Positions 54,462-63,216 of a stretch of 64,000 nucleotides of DNA are shown piece by piece. The stretch covers positions 3,534,001 through 3,598,000 of the forward strand of contig CP170502.1 in the NCBI GenBank assembly GCA_047947185.1, read 5' to 3'. This stretch comes from JANQJA01 sp047947185 (GTDB lineage: Bacteria; Pseudomonadota; Gammaproteobacteria; Pseudomonadales; Azotimanducaceae). The notes under the pieces are model-generated. The model had not been told where the DNA came from, made no database searches, and was given only the letters and a program-made list of their open reading frames with translations. The translations under genes and the position numbers were made by a program. Numbering within the stretch: the stretch's first letter is position 1; each line of letters opens with the position of its first letter.

Positions 54462-56102
54462 TTACGTCGGCTGGCTTCCACTGGTGCTGTCTGCTGTGTT
54501 CGCCGGCACCCGGGACAGATCCCCGCCACCCATTTCAAAAAAGTGTTCGAGCTTGTCTTTGAGTCGCTGGGAATAGGTGATGAAATTTGTCAGGGCCCCG
54601 GCGTCCCGGCGATTGGGGTCCGCCAGCAATCGCAGCAGGCTCCGGTTCGCCTTCTCAAGGTGAGACTGCAGCCGACGTGCGGACGGCCTGATGTCCACGA
54701 CCTCGCCGTCAGCCGGCGGCCTCGACATGTCATCAAACAGCGCCAGGGTCTCACTGGAAATCTCCCTGACCAGCAGGAGCATGTCGCTGCCCAGTTCAAT
54801 GTAGTTTTCGGTCAGCGACTTTTTGGATTCAAAGATATCGTTGATCGAGTCGTGTATCTGGAACAGGTAGTCGAACTGGTTGAACGTACGCAGCAGCATT
54901 CGGCTCTCGTCCTCGTCTCGCACGGAATCGACAAACCGGGAGAAATGGCTGATCAGTTCCCGTTTCAGGAAGTTGACATAGTCAATACGCTTGCCGGCCG
55001 CCTCGTAGATGCCCTGGTAGTTTGACTCGATTGCCAGCGTCACAAGGCTGTAGTTTTCCTGCAGGAACTTCAGCAGGTCGCGTTGGTTCTGCAAAAGACT
55101 TTCCCGGATCTCCTCAAAGGGTCGCTCCTGGTCCAGCGTCGGGAGCGCAATCCGCTCGAAGTCCATCTTGCCTTCGCCCAACAGACGGTCGATCAGGTTC
55201 ACAAAAGGGTTGATCATCAGGATGAAGACCATGCTGGTCACCAGGTTAAAAACGACATGGATGCCCGCGAGCGCAATGGCTGGATCGTAGGGCAGGTCGT
55301 TCAGCCTGTTGCCAAACAGCAGCAGCACCGGCGTAAACAGCAGCACACCGCCAAAGTTGAACAGGAAGTGAGACAGCGCAGCCTTTTTTGCCGCGATGTC
55401 CATGTTGAAAACGGCGATCAGGGCGGTGGCCGTAGTGCCGATGTTCGCACCCATGATTAGCGGTACAGCATTTTCAAGGTTCAGAAAACCCTGCTGTACA
55501 AAAACGATCGCCAGACCAGTGGTGACCGACGAAGACTGTACCGCGGCGGTAAACAGCATACCGGCCAGTATTGCCAGCAATGGGTTCTGCGGCTGGGTGA
55601 GAAAATCGTGCAAGGCCGGAATCTGCTGGATTGGCGCCAGCGATGAAGAGATCAGGTTGAGACTGAAGAACACAAAACCAAAGTAGAAAATTGCCTTGCC
55701 GAATACGCTGTAACGGGAGCGGATCAGCGACAGACCAAACCCAACGATAATAATCAGCGGTGCAAAAGCTGTCAGTTTGAACGCGACCAGTTGGGCCGTG
55801 ACGGTGGTGCCGATGTTTGATCCAAAGATGATGCCCACGCTGTTCTTAAACGACAGAACGCCGGCGTTCACCAGGCTGATAGCAATCACCGAAGTGGCCG
55901 AACTGGACTGGATCAGTGCGGTAACCCCGGCGCCAATAGCCACACCAACAACAGGACGGCGCGTGGCATTACCGAGGAACTTCCGAAACCGTTCGCCGGA
56001 AATATGCTCAATTTCCCGGGAAAAGTGTTCCAGTCCAAACACAAACAGGATGACCGCGGTAACGCCAGCCATGAGCACCTGCAGGTTTTCCACGTCAGAC
56101 AA
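54462..56102 (-). CDS. Na/Pi cotransporter family protein with PhoU-like domain
   Basis: 546 residues. Two inverted membrane repeats carry the phosphate-transport motifs QSSSATSV (residues 65-72) and QSSSVTTG; GSNIGTTVTAQ and GANIGTTATAL repeat in the same way. The C-terminal ~200 residues are helical and PhoU-like. Members move sodium and phosphate across the inner membrane. It is upstream of and co-directional with the NAPE-PLD-like gene; released phosphate could link them, which is inference. Confidence 0.93.
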   Translation of the reverse strand: MSDVENLQVLMAGVTAVILFVFGLEHFSREIEHISGERFRKFLGNATRRPVVGVAIGAGVTALIQSSSATSVIAISLVNAGVLSFKNSVGIIFGSNIGTTVTAQLVAFKLTAFAPLIIIVGFGLSLIRSRYSVFGKAIFYFGFVFFSLNLISSSLAPIQQIPALHDFLTQPQNPLLAILAGMLFTAAVQSSSVTTGLAIVFVQQGFLNLENAVPLIMGANIGTTATALIAVFNMDIAAKKAALSHFLFNFGGVLLFTPVLLLFGNRLNDLPYDPAIALAGIHVVFNLVTSMVFILMINPFVNLIDRLLGEGKMDFERIALPTLDQERPFEEIRESLLQNQRDLLKFLQENYSLVTLAIESNYQGIYEAAGKRIDYVNFLKRELISHFSRFVDSVRDEDESRMLLRTFNQFDYLFQIHDSINDIFESKKSLTENYIELGSDMLLLVREISSETLALFDDMSRPPADGEVVDIRPSARRLQSHLEKANRSLLRLLADPNRRDAGALTNFITYSQRLKDKLEHFFEMGGGDLSRVPANTADSTSGSQPT

Positions 56103-56163
56103 CCTCCATTAACAACCCCTTGAGTGTGACCCGGCGTCCAGTTGCTGCCCGGCTGAAAGTCAC

Positions 56164-56922
56164 CTAAACGCTGCGTCCACCGTCCACGTTCAGTGCTGTA
56201 CCGGTAATCATGCTGGCTTCGTCAGATGCAAGGAAGCAAACAGCGGCAGCCACGTCGTCCGGGGTAGACAGGCGCCGCAACGGAATGGTGCTGGTGAGAT
56301 TGCTGGTCTGTTCAGCCGAGAGACCATCGGTAACACCCATGGCACCTTTCATAAAGCCGGTATCCGCAGCAACCGGGTTTACGCAGTTCACGCGGATGTT
56401 GTGGCGCGCCACTTCCAGCGCAAGGCCTTTGGTCATGGTCAGCACCGCGCCTTTGGTTGCATTGTAGGCGGTCACGCCGGGCCGCGGTGCAACAGCACCA
56501 ATCGAAGCCGTGTTGATGATGACCCCACTTTTACGTTCAATCATATGTGGCAAGGCATATTTGCAGCCAAGAAACACACCCTTGACGTTGGCGTTGAACA
56601 CGCCGTCATACTCCTCTTCGGAGAGATTCCACATCAGCATGGACCGGTGTGAATAGCCGGCATTGTTGACAAGGATGTCGATTTTTCCAAAGGCGTCAAG
56701 ACAGCGCTGAACCATGCCCTCGATATCGGTAGCCTTGCTGACGTCGCAGCCAATGAAACCCGCGGCATTTCCGATGCTCTCGGCCACGCGTTGAGCGGAT
56801 GCATCGTTGATGTCAGCAATCAGCACGTTGCAGCCTTCACTAGCCAGCCGCCGGGCAATAGCTTCACCAAACCCTGAGCCGCCACCGGTTACGATGGCGG
56901 CGCGATCCTGAAATCTGGCCAT
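56164..56922 (-). CDS. Short-chain dehydrogenase/reductase (FabG-like)
   Basis: 252 residues, classical SDR: TGGGSGFGEAIARR near residue 11, NNAGYSHRS, catalytic Ser in INTASIGAV, YNATK for Tyr/Lys, and MITGTALNVDGG at the end. I chose the ATG at 56922, which has GAGGAG six bases upstream; a GTG lies one codon earlier. No operon partner is evident. Confidence 0.94.
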   Translation of the reverse strand: MARFQDRAAIVTGGGSGFGEAIARRLASEGCNVLIADINDASAQRVAESIGNAAGFIGCDVSKATDIEGMVQRCLDAFGKIDILVNNAGYSHRSMLMWNLSEEEYDGVFNANVKGVFLGCKYALPHMIERKSGVIINTASIGAVAPRPGVTAYNATKGAVLTMTKGLALEVARHNIRVNCVNPVAADTGFMKGAMGVTDGLSAEQTSNLTSTIPLRRLSTPDDVAAAVCFLASDEASMITGTALNVDGGRSV

Positions 56923-57137
56923 CACGTGCTCCTCTCTTTTTGCTGGATGCTAACCCTCCTGCCAGGATCCGTCATTGACCCAGCGCAGTGTCTGGTAGAG
57001 TGTAGCCGAAGAAGCGATGAACGCGGAATGCGGGGAGAAATACTTGTGCTCCACTGGCAGAAGCAGGCGAGCCAAAAATGGCAGCGGTGGGGGATATTAG
57101 CCTGTTGGCAGGCCATGCAGTCTGGCGAGGTACTTCG

Positions 57138-57671
57138 ATGATTGTTGTGCGGTCCATCAGTCCCCAGGAGGGCATGCTCTACAAACAACTGCGCCTTGGT
57201 GCTCTTGAGGACGCGCCAGATGCGTTCTCACCGACCTGGGAAGAGATCAGTCAACATGACGACAACTACTGGATCAATGCGGCCAATCGCATCAATGCCG
57301 ACCCGGATTTTGAGCTGCTGGTTGCCGAGCGCCATGGCGCGCCGGTAGGACTGGTTTCAGGGCAGGTGGATAGCAAGGGCGTTGGGCATATTGGTGCGAT
57401 GTGGGTTGCCCCCGTTGCCCGGTCTGCCGGCGTGGGAAAAAGGTTGCTCGAAAGCGTGATCGATTTCCTCTGGATGCGTAAAGCGATTGAGATACGCCTG
57501 ACTGTAACCGAAAACAATGCCAACGCAGCAGCGCTTTACCGGCGTTGTGGGTTCGAGTTCACCGGCAGGAAATGGCCCTTGCGCGCGGGTTCTACGCTGA
57601 TGAACCTTGAGATGGTATTAAAACCGGCTACCCTTGTCACAGAGACTGATCCGGCGAGTCGCGGCCGTTGA
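57138..57671 (+). CDS. GNAT-family N-acetyltransferase
   Basis: 177 residues. The acetyl-CoA-binding motif is VAPVARSAGVGKRLLESV near residue 95, followed by LTVTENNANAAALYRRCGF, the usual GNAT motif B. The N-terminus is MIVVRSISPQEG; the longer frame to 57078 adds a non-family stretch. Substrate unknown. Confidence 0.92.
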   Translation: MIVVRSISPQEGMLYKQLRLGALEDAPDAFSPTWEEISQHDDNYWINAANRINADPDFELLVAERHGAPVGLVSGQVDSKGVGHIGAMWVAPVARSAGVGKRLLESVIDFLWMRKAIEIRLTVTENNANAAALYRRCGFEFTGRKWPLRAGSTLMNLEMVLKPATLVTETDPASRGR

Positions 57672-57758
57672 GAAGGGCAGTGGGCGCATGACTGCTCGAC
57701 TTGTGGCGGCCGCTTCAGGACTCTTGGTTCGCAGGAAAAGCAAGACGCGTGCAACGGA

Positions 57759-58172
57759 TTACCTGTGCGCTCGACTATAAACGCTGTCGATGAGCCATAG
57801 CAGGCCTGCTACAAGCCCCGCATATCCCCAGACCGGAGACAACTCACGGATGAGCTGAATACCTGGCGGACGGATATCCGTCGCGTATCCCAGAGATGCC
57901 ATCAATATGATGACCGCATATCCCGCAACCAGCGCAACGCCAGCAACCAGCAGCGGTATCAGCGAAGCCTCACCGGCGCCCTTGGCGAGATGTTTCCTGA
58001 TCAGTTGCTGGCGAACGTGATAGGCAAAGTTTGTGGGCAGCGAGGCGTCTGACTGGGCAAGCGCCCGGTAGACTCGTTGATACGCCCGAGCATCCCGGTT
58101 ATCAGGTGCCCGCTGCCCGCTATCCAGACTGGCCTGCAGCATTTCATCTGCACTGGTTTCATCAGAAGTCAT
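57759..58172 (-). CDS. Membrane protein paired with an ECF sigma factor (possible anti-sigma)
   Basis: 137 residues. The N-terminal ~70 are soluble and helical (RVYRALAQSDASLPTNFAYHVRQQL); two membrane helices follow (LIPLLVAGVALVAGYAVIIL and YAGLVAGLLWLIDSVY). It starts 18 bases after the sigma gene. A membrane protein at this position is typically the anti-sigma factor, but no zinc-binding anti-sigma (ZAS) motif is visible, so the role is inferred from context. Confidence 0.7.
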   Translation of the reverse strand: MTSDETSADEMLQASLDSGQRAPDNRDARAYQRVYRALAQSDASLPTNFAYHVRQQLIRKHLAKGAGEASLIPLLVAGVALVAGYAVIILMASLGYATDIRPPGIQLIRELSPVWGYAGLVAGLLWLIDSVYSRAHR

Positions 58173-58190
58173 TGTTGATGCACCTCTTCG

Positions 58191-58736
58191 TCAAAAAATT
58201 TCCCCGTGTTCAAGCAGGATGCTGTCTTTCAGACGTTTGCGAGCGCGAAACAGGATACTCTTTATTGTACCCGCCGGCTTTTCCATGATCTCGCCAATCT
58301 CCTCCACACTGCAACCCTGCATGTGATACAGCGTTACTGCCGCCCGATCCTCCGGCGCAAGCCGCGCGATCAGCGTTGCCAGCACGCCTGCCAGTTGATC
58401 GCGTTCTACGCCCGCTTCCATGACAACCGACGGGTGGTCAGAGATTTCGAGCGGCAGTGTGTCCAGGCTCTTTTTTCGCACTCGCGAGATCGCCGTGCGC
58501 CACGCAATGCTATACAGCCAGGTACTGAATTTTGAATCAGACTTGAAGCCCGCAAGATTCTGGTAGACCTTCACAAACACATCCTGGCAAACCTCTTCCC
58601 TGTCCTCTGCCAGCGGCACAATACGCCAGATAAATCCTGCCACAGGGTTTTGGTAGCGCATCACCAGAAGCTCAAAAGCCCTGTTGCTGCCCTCCAGTAT
58701 TTCCTGCACCAGTGTTTGATCAGACACTTCAGTCAT
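58191..58736 (-). CDS. ECF-subfamily RNA polymerase sigma factor
   Basis: 181 residues. Region 2 includes VCQDVFVKVYQNLAGFKS and FSTWLYSIAWRTAISRVRKK; region 4 has RLAPEDRAAVTLYHMQGCSV and EIMEKPAGTIKSILFRARKR. The TGCAACC-N16-CGTC element at 58745-58771 lies so close that transcription would begin next to the ATG at 58736. The mRNA may therefore be leaderless, or translation may start at the GTG at 58727 (VSDQTLVQEI). The divergent gene has the same promoter type, suggesting autoregulation. Confidence 0.93.
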   Translation of the reverse strand: MTEVSDQTLVQEILEGSNRAFELLVMRYQNPVAGFIWRIVPLAEDREEVCQDVFVKVYQNLAGFKSDSKFSTWLYSIAWRTAISRVRKKSLDTLPLEISDHPSVVMEAGVERDQLAGVLATLIARLAPEDRAAVTLYHMQGCSVEEIGEIMEKPAGTIKSILFRARKRLKDSILLEHGEIF

Positions 58737-58744
58737 ATTGGTTG

Positions 58745-58771
58745 GACGCGCTGCCCCTGAAATCGGTTGCA
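58745..58771 (-). promoter_or_regulatory. ECF-type promoter of the sigma gene (TGCAACC-N16-CGTC)
   Basis: On the minus strand TGCAACC is followed 16 bases later by CGTC, ending nine bases from the sigma factor ATG. Spacing and AAC/CGTC cores are those of ECF sigma promoters, and the motif equals the one facing the opposite gene. Confidence 0.65.
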
Positions 58772-58812
58772 GCTACCACCGGCAGTTTGTTTGCGTCCTT
58801 TTTTGGAAATTG

Positions 58813-58839
58813 TGCAACCGGCGCAGCAAAGGTTGCGTC
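58813..58839 (+). promoter_or_regulatory. ECF-type promoter of the divergent membrane-protein gene (TGCAACC-N16-CGTC)
   Basis: TGCAACC and CGTC are again 16 bases apart, 69 bases before the ATG at 58908. The exact repeat of both elements and spacing on opposite strands of a 170-base intergenic region argues against chance. Confidence 0.65.
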
Positions 58840-58907
58840 AGAGCCATTGAACAACCTGATGACAACCTTTTCAAAACACAATCGTTTCAGGCACAAGAGG
58901 AATCAAC

Positions 58908-59237
58908 ATGGAAGGAATAATCGCTTTATCAATACCCATCGCTTTTCTCGTCTGCGTCGCGCTGGTTGCGCGCTGGCTGTCTGACAACCGCGTGCGTCGC
59001 GAACTCAACAACAGTGGCGCTTCCCCGGAAATGGTGGCGCAGATCATGCAGAACCCGGTACAGGACCCGCTCAGCAGCCTCAAATGGGGCATTGTTGCCA
59101 TCAGTATTGGTGTTGCCCTGGTTGGCATACAGTTGCTGGGGCTGGGCGGCGAGGACCCCATGGCCTTTGGTCTTGTGTTTATACTGGGTGGTGCGGGCCT
59201 GCTGCTCTTCTACCGGATTGCTGCGCGAAAGGAGTAG
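58908..59237 (+). CDS. Small membrane protein, DUF6249-like
   Basis: 109 residues with three hydrophobic helices (IALSIPIAFLVCVALVARWL; WGIVAISIGVALVGIQLLGL; AFGLVFILGGAGLLLFYRIA). A short soluble loop between the first two contains NNSGASPEMVAQIMQN. This plan fits the DUF6249 family often seen beside ECF sigma genes. AAGAGG precedes the ATG. Its promoter matches the sigma gene's own, so it is likely a target of that sigma factor. Function unknown. Confidence 0.8.
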   Translation: MEGIIALSIPIAFLVCVALVARWLSDNRVRRELNNSGASPEMVAQIMQNPVQDPLSSLKWGIVAISIGVALVGIQLLGLGGEDPMAFGLVFILGGAGLLLFYRIAARKE

Positions 59238-59566
59238 GACAGCATCGGTCCTCGACCAACGAGGACCCGTTTGTAAATCGGCGGATGACAATTGCGGGTG
59301 TCGGTCTTACTGATGCGATCACATTGGCCGCCACTGGATCCAACATACATGTGTTGCTGCATGCGCAGTATCGTCAGATGAGCGGCTGGATTTGACCGGT
59401 CCGCGGATCAGTACCACTTACAAAGTGTGTTTTCATGCGACTGTCTTCTTTGCGAACCCTGGATCCGCCTCTTCAAGAATGTCGTCAATTTCATCCTGGA
59501 AAGACTGCCTTGGGAACTCAATGCCCAATTCGATCCATAAGGGTGCCCACACTCGAAGCAGCTTCC
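59238..59566. other. Intergenic stretch without a recognised gene
   Basis: About 330 bases between the DUF6249-like gene and the convergent esterase. Short open frames are present on the plus strand but show no family signal, ribosome site or repeat. I see nothing further to annotate. Confidence 0.5.
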
Positions 59567-60445
59567 TCAACAGCGTTGCTCAATAAACCTACCGACACGT
59601 TGAATTGCACTCTGTGCTTCTGGAACAGGCAACATTTGCCACACGTGAATCAAACCTTCCTCGACTTCCAGGGTTACCTCGACAGCTGCATCCCGGGCTT
59701 TGTCAGCAAAACGTGTGCTATCAGACAGAAGGACCTCTCTGGTACCCACTTGTAGCAGCAGAGGGGGAAGTCCCTTCAGGTCACCATGAAGTGGCGCCGC
59801 TAGCGGGTTACGCAAATCATCACCGGCATACAGAAGACCACTCGAGCGTAAACCATCCGGAGTAAGCATCGGGTCGTCCACAGCTCCTGGTTCAGCTGTC
59901 GGTCCTTTCCCCTCAAGATCAGTCCAGGGAGACAACCCCACGGCACAGCCAGGTAGCGGATCTCCCGCGGCTTTTAATGCCAGTAGCGTAGCCAACGCCA
60001 GGCCCCCTCCGGCGGAATCACCGGCAATCGCCATATGTTCCGGGGCATGGCCCTTTGAGATCAACCAGCGCCAGCACCTGATGGCGTCCTCAACTGCTGA
60101 AGGAAACGGATGTTCGGGTGCAAGTCGATAGTCGGGCAACAATACATTTGCCTTTGCCGCCCTGGCCACACGACCAGCAAGACCACGATGAGTTTTTCTG
60201 GATCCCATGCAGTAAGCACCACCGTGAAAATAGAGAACCACACGATCTGTGGTTCGCTCATCAATGGTAATCCAGTCTGCCGGTACACCATCAGCATCTA
60301 CTTCGCGAGCAGACACGTCCGGTTCAGCTGGGGACATATCTGCGAAGTCTTCCATGACAGCGCGCTGTTCTTCGACAGATAGTTCCGCAAGTCCAAGTCC
60401 GCTTGCCATCATCGCAACAAACTGTTCATGTTCAACGCTGGGCAT
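59567..60445 (-). CDS. Alpha/beta hydrolase (hormone-sensitive-lipase-type esterase)
   Basis: 292 residues, cytosolic. The HSL oxyanion motif is YFHGGAYCMGS, the nucleophile elbow is GDSAGGGLA, and the acid/base residues fall in LLQVGTREVLLSD and EEGLIHVWQM. HSL-type enzymes cleave short-chain and bulky esters or lactones. It stands between the sigma locus and the cassette array, all leftward from here on. Confidence 0.93.
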   Translation of the reverse strand: MPSVEHEQFVAMMASGLGLAELSVEEQRAVMEDFADMSPAEPDVSAREVDADGVPADWITIDERTTDRVVLYFHGGAYCMGSRKTHRGLAGRVARAAKANVLLPDYRLAPEHPFPSAVEDAIRCWRWLISKGHAPEHMAIAGDSAGGGLALATLLALKAAGDPLPGCAVGLSPWTDLEGKGPTAEPGAVDDPMLTPDGLRSSGLLYAGDDLRNPLAAPLHGDLKGLPPLLLQVGTREVLLSDSTRFADKARDAAVEVTLEVEEGLIHVWQMLPVPEAQSAIQRVGRFIEQRC

Positions 60446-60707
60446 ATCAACAATCTCCGTTCATTTGGTATCAGCTCCGCCCTCGATGAGCGGGTCAAAA
60501 CGTACAAACCCGACAGTTAAAGTTGACCCAGTGACTCAAATCCGGGGACCTGAATCCCATCTGGTTCCTAGTCAGGGAAGATGAAGCCATCCGGGATCTC
60601 TCCAGGGCGCGTGAGGCTGCTGTGTATCGCCTGATCGCTGTGCGATATCAATTGACGGCGCTGAAGCGATCTGTGCGACAGGTTGCAACGTCCAATTCAC
60701 CTTTATC

Positions 60708-61256
60708 TTAGGCACTGCCCGCAAAGTCCAGTAGAGAAGAAGAAGCGACCTTCAAATTCTCATCAAAGTCGCCCCTGGCCATGTCAATGTATGTGTAGCC
60801 GTCTGATTGGGCTTCTACCCACGAGCTCCAACGAGGAACATCCGCTGCAATCTGCTTGCACAAAGACTCCGATAGCTGCGCGTATCCAGGCGATTTTCCG
60901 ACACGTACCTGTTGTGGCGTGATGATTGATCTGCCGAGAAAAATTGCCCTCAGGTTTATGCGGCTTTTGAGATCGTTCAGCTGATGGGGAAGAAAATCGA
61001 CTCCCTCAATCACGTAATGCTGAGTCATGGACTGCAGACCCAGGGAAAATCGTTCCAGAAAAGGAAAGAATGTCTCACATTGATTGCGTACGCGCTCTGG
61101 ATCCGCATCCCAGGTCTCGGCGAGTTTGACTCCTGCCTCTCGGAGTACCTCTGCAATCAAGTCAGTTGATAACCAGCCAAATCCTTCCGAACGCGCGATC
61201 ATTTGGCACAAGGTGCTCTTTCCTACCCGGGGTGCTCCGCCAATAAAGTAGATCAT
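60708..61256 (-). CDS. P-loop NTPase (small kinase-like)
   Basis: 182 residues. Walker A is GGAPRVGKST near residue 6, followed by LCQMIARSEGFGWLSTDLIA, which has the look of adenylate-kinase or 2-phosphoglycerate-kinase-like small NTPases. A lid-type arginine region is not clear. It lies in the leftward run of small genes and is preceded by an attC-like site, consistent with an integron cassette gene. Substrate unknown. Confidence 0.8.
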   Translation of the reverse strand: MIYFIGGAPRVGKSTLCQMIARSEGFGWLSTDLIAEVLREAGVKLAETWDADPERVRNQCETFFPFLERFSLGLQSMTQHYVIEGVDFLPHQLNDLKSRINLRAIFLGRSIITPQQVRVGKSPGYAQLSESLCKQIAADVPRWSSWVEAQSDGYTYIDMARGDFDENLKVASSSLLDFAGSA

Positions 61257-61303
61257 GTGCCCTTAGTCTTCGTAAATTAATGAGAGCCCAGTCTCCACTG
61301 CGC

Positions 61304-61384
61304 CACATAACGAGGCTTTAAAAGCAACCTCTGTTCGCATTACGGGGCAAGTTGCTTCGTCCACCTCAACATAACGTTATACGG
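61304..61384 (-). repeat. attC-like recombination site (between ABM and P-loop genes)
   Basis: On the minus strand it runs from GTATAAC to GTTATGT, about 80 bases. Inner complementary arms are GAAGCAAC and GTTGCTTT, with further partial pairing toward the ends. The layout follows R''-L''-L'-R', but boxes depart from the standard GTTRRRY, so the call is moderate. Confidence 0.45.
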
Positions 61385-61396
61385 TGCCTGAATATT

Positions 61397-61675
61397 CTAC
61401 TCCAATCCCTGTACTTGATAGTCTCTGGTGACGTTTTTCGTGACCTCCCCCCATTCAGAACAACGGACCCGGCGCTGATGGCGTTCAAAAGCGGAACGAT
61501 CCGTGAACTCCTCATATACGTTGAACCGATTTGGCTGTTTATCGTCACGAGTGACTTCAAAGCAGATGCAGCCAGCTTCCTGGCGTGTCAGCTGAACATG
61601 CTCGCTCAGCGCTGCTTCTACTACACCAAGATCAGCTTGAGGCACTATGATGTGACCTTGAAGTACAACTTTCAT
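61397..61675 (-). CDS. Antibiotic biosynthesis monooxygenase (ABM)-domain protein
   Basis: 92 residues, a complete ABM fold by pattern: VVLQGHIIVPQADLGVVEAAL, then EAGCICFEVTRDD, FNVYEEFTDRSAFERHQ. Proteins of this size (YgiN-like) are small cofactor-free monooxygenases or quinol-handling proteins. It stands as a single leftward gene between two attC-like sites, the arrangement of a gene cassette. Confidence 0.88.
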   Translation of the reverse strand: MKVVLQGHIIVPQADLGVVEAALSEHVQLTRQEAGCICFEVTRDDKQPNRFNVYEEFTDRSAFERHQRRVRCSEWGEVTKNVTRDYQVQGLE

Positions 61676-61787
61676 GCCTGGCTCGACCTCGCGTGAATTC
61701 TGAAGCGTCTAGCACTTGAAAGGTGTTTTGAGAGAACCGTACGCATGAACCCTTTTCTCCAAAATTCTGAAATAAGGTTCATCTACA

Positions 61788-61841
61788 GCCTCAACGCCCC
61801 GTTATTCAGGTTGCCACGTTCGCTTAAACCTATTGTCAGGC
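61788..61841 (-). repeat. attC-like recombination site (between GNAT and ABM genes)
   Basis: A 54-base minus-strand element begins GCCTGACAATAG and ends GGGGCGTTGAGGC. It parallels the canonical short attC (GCCTAACAATTC ... GGCGTTAGGC), with an internal TTTAAGCG/CTGAATAACG imperfect arm. It begins nine bases after the GNAT stop, as expected for a cassette 3' end. Confidence 0.6.
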
Positions 61842-61849
61842 AGCCGTTC

Positions 61850-62272
61850 TCAAAGATGTTTGCTCATGCTGATACGTTCCTCAAGCTCGTAGCCCACGCT
61901 CTTGTAGAAATGCGCTGCAGGGTCGTTTTGCGATCGAACCTGTAGATTCAGTTTAACGCAGCCAAGGGATTTGAGCGCTGCCTCTGCATGGGACATGAGA
62001 AGCCGACCAATACCTTGGCCTTGATAGTCGGGATGGGCGGCAAGCTTGTGCACCCAGCCACGAACGCCATCGTAGCCAGCGATGACTGTACCTACAATTT
62101 CAGTGTCGAGAAGGCAGACAAAGAATAGATCTGGTTGGGTGGTGAGCTTTTGTGCGATCAGGGCGCGTGACTCGTTCCAGGGAGGCTCGTTTGGAAACGT
62201 GTGTTCCCACAAACCGACGACCGCATTCTCATCAGAAGGACTATAAACGCGGACTTGAAGTGGCTTTCCCAC
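61850..62272 (-). CDS. GNAT-family N-acetyltransferase
   Basis: 140 residues from a GTG start. Acetyl-CoA motif AAHPDYQGQGIGRLLMSHAE near residue 78 and motif B DPAAHFYKSVGYELEERISM. GNAT genes are among the commonest integron cassette contents. The GTG overlaps the R'-like end of the preceding attC-like site. Confidence 0.9.
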   Translation of the reverse strand: MGKPLQVRVYSPSDENAVVGLWEHTFPNEPPWNESRALIAQKLTTQPDLFFVCLLDTEIVGTVIAGYDGVRGWVHKLAAHPDYQGQGIGRLLMSHAEAALKSLGCVKLNLQVRSQNDPAAHFYKSVGYELEERISMSKHL

Positions 62273-62391
62273 GCCTCAGCACCGGGTTAAGCAACAGGCC
62301 AATGTGGCGCAGCTATTGCGATCGCAGAAGGTGTGACATGTTGGCCTGTCCGACTTGCACTCCATGTCAGTTTCTGTCATTGAATTGTCTC
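62269..62391 (-). repeat. attC-like recombination site (between hypothetical and GNAT genes)
   Basis: On the minus strand it starts at GACAATTCAATG, overlapping the upstream gene's stop. A strong stem follows (ACAGGCCAA ... TTGGCCTGT), and it ends TTGCTTAACCCGG then GAGGCGTGG. The CTTAACC-GG-CTGA-GCGT string also occurs in the site at 63403-63508, which supports a shared origin. Confidence 0.5.
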
Positions 62392-62769
62392 GCCACTCCA
62401 TCGATCACGGTTCGCCCAAAACGGACATCGCGGGCACTTTTCATCTTCCGGGTAGTCTATACCTTCCTCGTGTGGACACCCAATAATACGGTCGACCATC
62501 GCGACGCTCTTTACTCCAAGCTCTTTCAGAATCACCGCAATTCGTTCATGGGTTTCGTCTGTCCGAAGGTCGACCGTGTCGTTCTCGGAGTACATGCGTT
62601 CGACAATTTCCGCCTCACCGTCCTCTGAACGGACAACGCCAATAGCGAGTTTGGTAGCCGTCTTGTCTGTAGGTCCGTAAAAGGACAACGTGGCTAAGGG
62701 GTATCCACGGAATCTCTGCCGTTTCTTCTTCGAGAGCCATTGTCGTCTTCGTTGTTTCGATAGTGCCAT
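62377..62769 (-). CDS. Conserved hypothetical cassette protein
   Basis: 130 residues. A very basic start (MALSKQRRRQWLSKKKRQRF) is followed by a YPLATLSFYGP strand and a C-terminal metal-site-like motif: IIGCPHEEGIDYP, then CPRCPFWANRDRW. The Cys-His-Cys-Cys set suggests zinc binding. I recall similar uncharacterised proteins ending in CPHEEGIDYP and CPFW but know no function. It is 30 bases downstream of the GFA gene. Confidence 0.75.
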   Translation of the reverse strand: MALSKQRRRQWLSKKKRQRFRGYPLATLSFYGPTDKTATKLAIGVVRSEDGEAEIVERMYSENDTVDLRTDETHERIAVILKELGVKSVAMVDRIIGCPHEEGIDYPEDEKCPRCPFWANRDRWSGETIQ

Positions 62770-62799
62770 AGGAATCTAGCCAGGCTGCTCATCCTCAGA

Positions 62800-63216
62800 T
62801 TAGGCGTCGCCCTCTTGTCGAGTATCTCTCCCACCCACAAAGCTGGGAATGGCCTTGATAGCTGGTACCCAACTGTGTCGACGCTTGGCATAAAGAGATA
62901 CCGTCGGTTGAGGGAACTCGGGGTCCGCATAGCACCCAACCGCCACTACATTAACCCCATCATAAATCCAATGCACGTTAGAACCACACTTTGGGCAAAA
63001 GTGAAATTCAATATCCAGACCCAGATCGCCAGTTCGGTGATAGGTCGAGTATTCTCCTCTCAGCGAGACTTGCGATTCCTCATATACAGCGCCGAGGTTA
63101 AAAGCACTTCCAGTCCGGCGCTGACAATCCTCACAATGGCAGATTGCCACGCGCATCGGTTCGCCGGTGGTCTCCACGGTAAACTGTCCGCAATGACAAC
63201 TAGCTACGCGAGTCAT
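62800..63216 (-). CDS. GFA-family (glutathione-dependent formaldehyde-activating-like) zinc protein
   Basis: 138 residues from the ATG at 63216. Zinc-binding cysteines are placed as in the GFA family: SCHCGQF, ICHCEDCQRRTG and FHFCPKCGS. Most GFA-domain proteins have no proven activity. A start 12 bases further upstream is possible. The 5' end overlaps a truncated Nudix frame. Confidence 0.9.
   Translation of the reverse strand: MTRVASCHCGQFTVETTGEPMRVAICHCEDCQRRTGSAFNLGAVYEESQVSLRGEYSTYHRTGDLGLDIEFHFCPKCGSNVHWIYDGVNVVAVGCYADPEFPQPTVSLYAKRRHSWVPAIKAIPSFVGGRDTRQEGDA

Noticed and set aside
60446..60707. A fifth attC-like site after the P-loop NTPase gene
   Set aside because: A short pairing (ATTGGACG with CGTCAAT, one bulged G) is suggestive, but R-type boxes are not recognisable.
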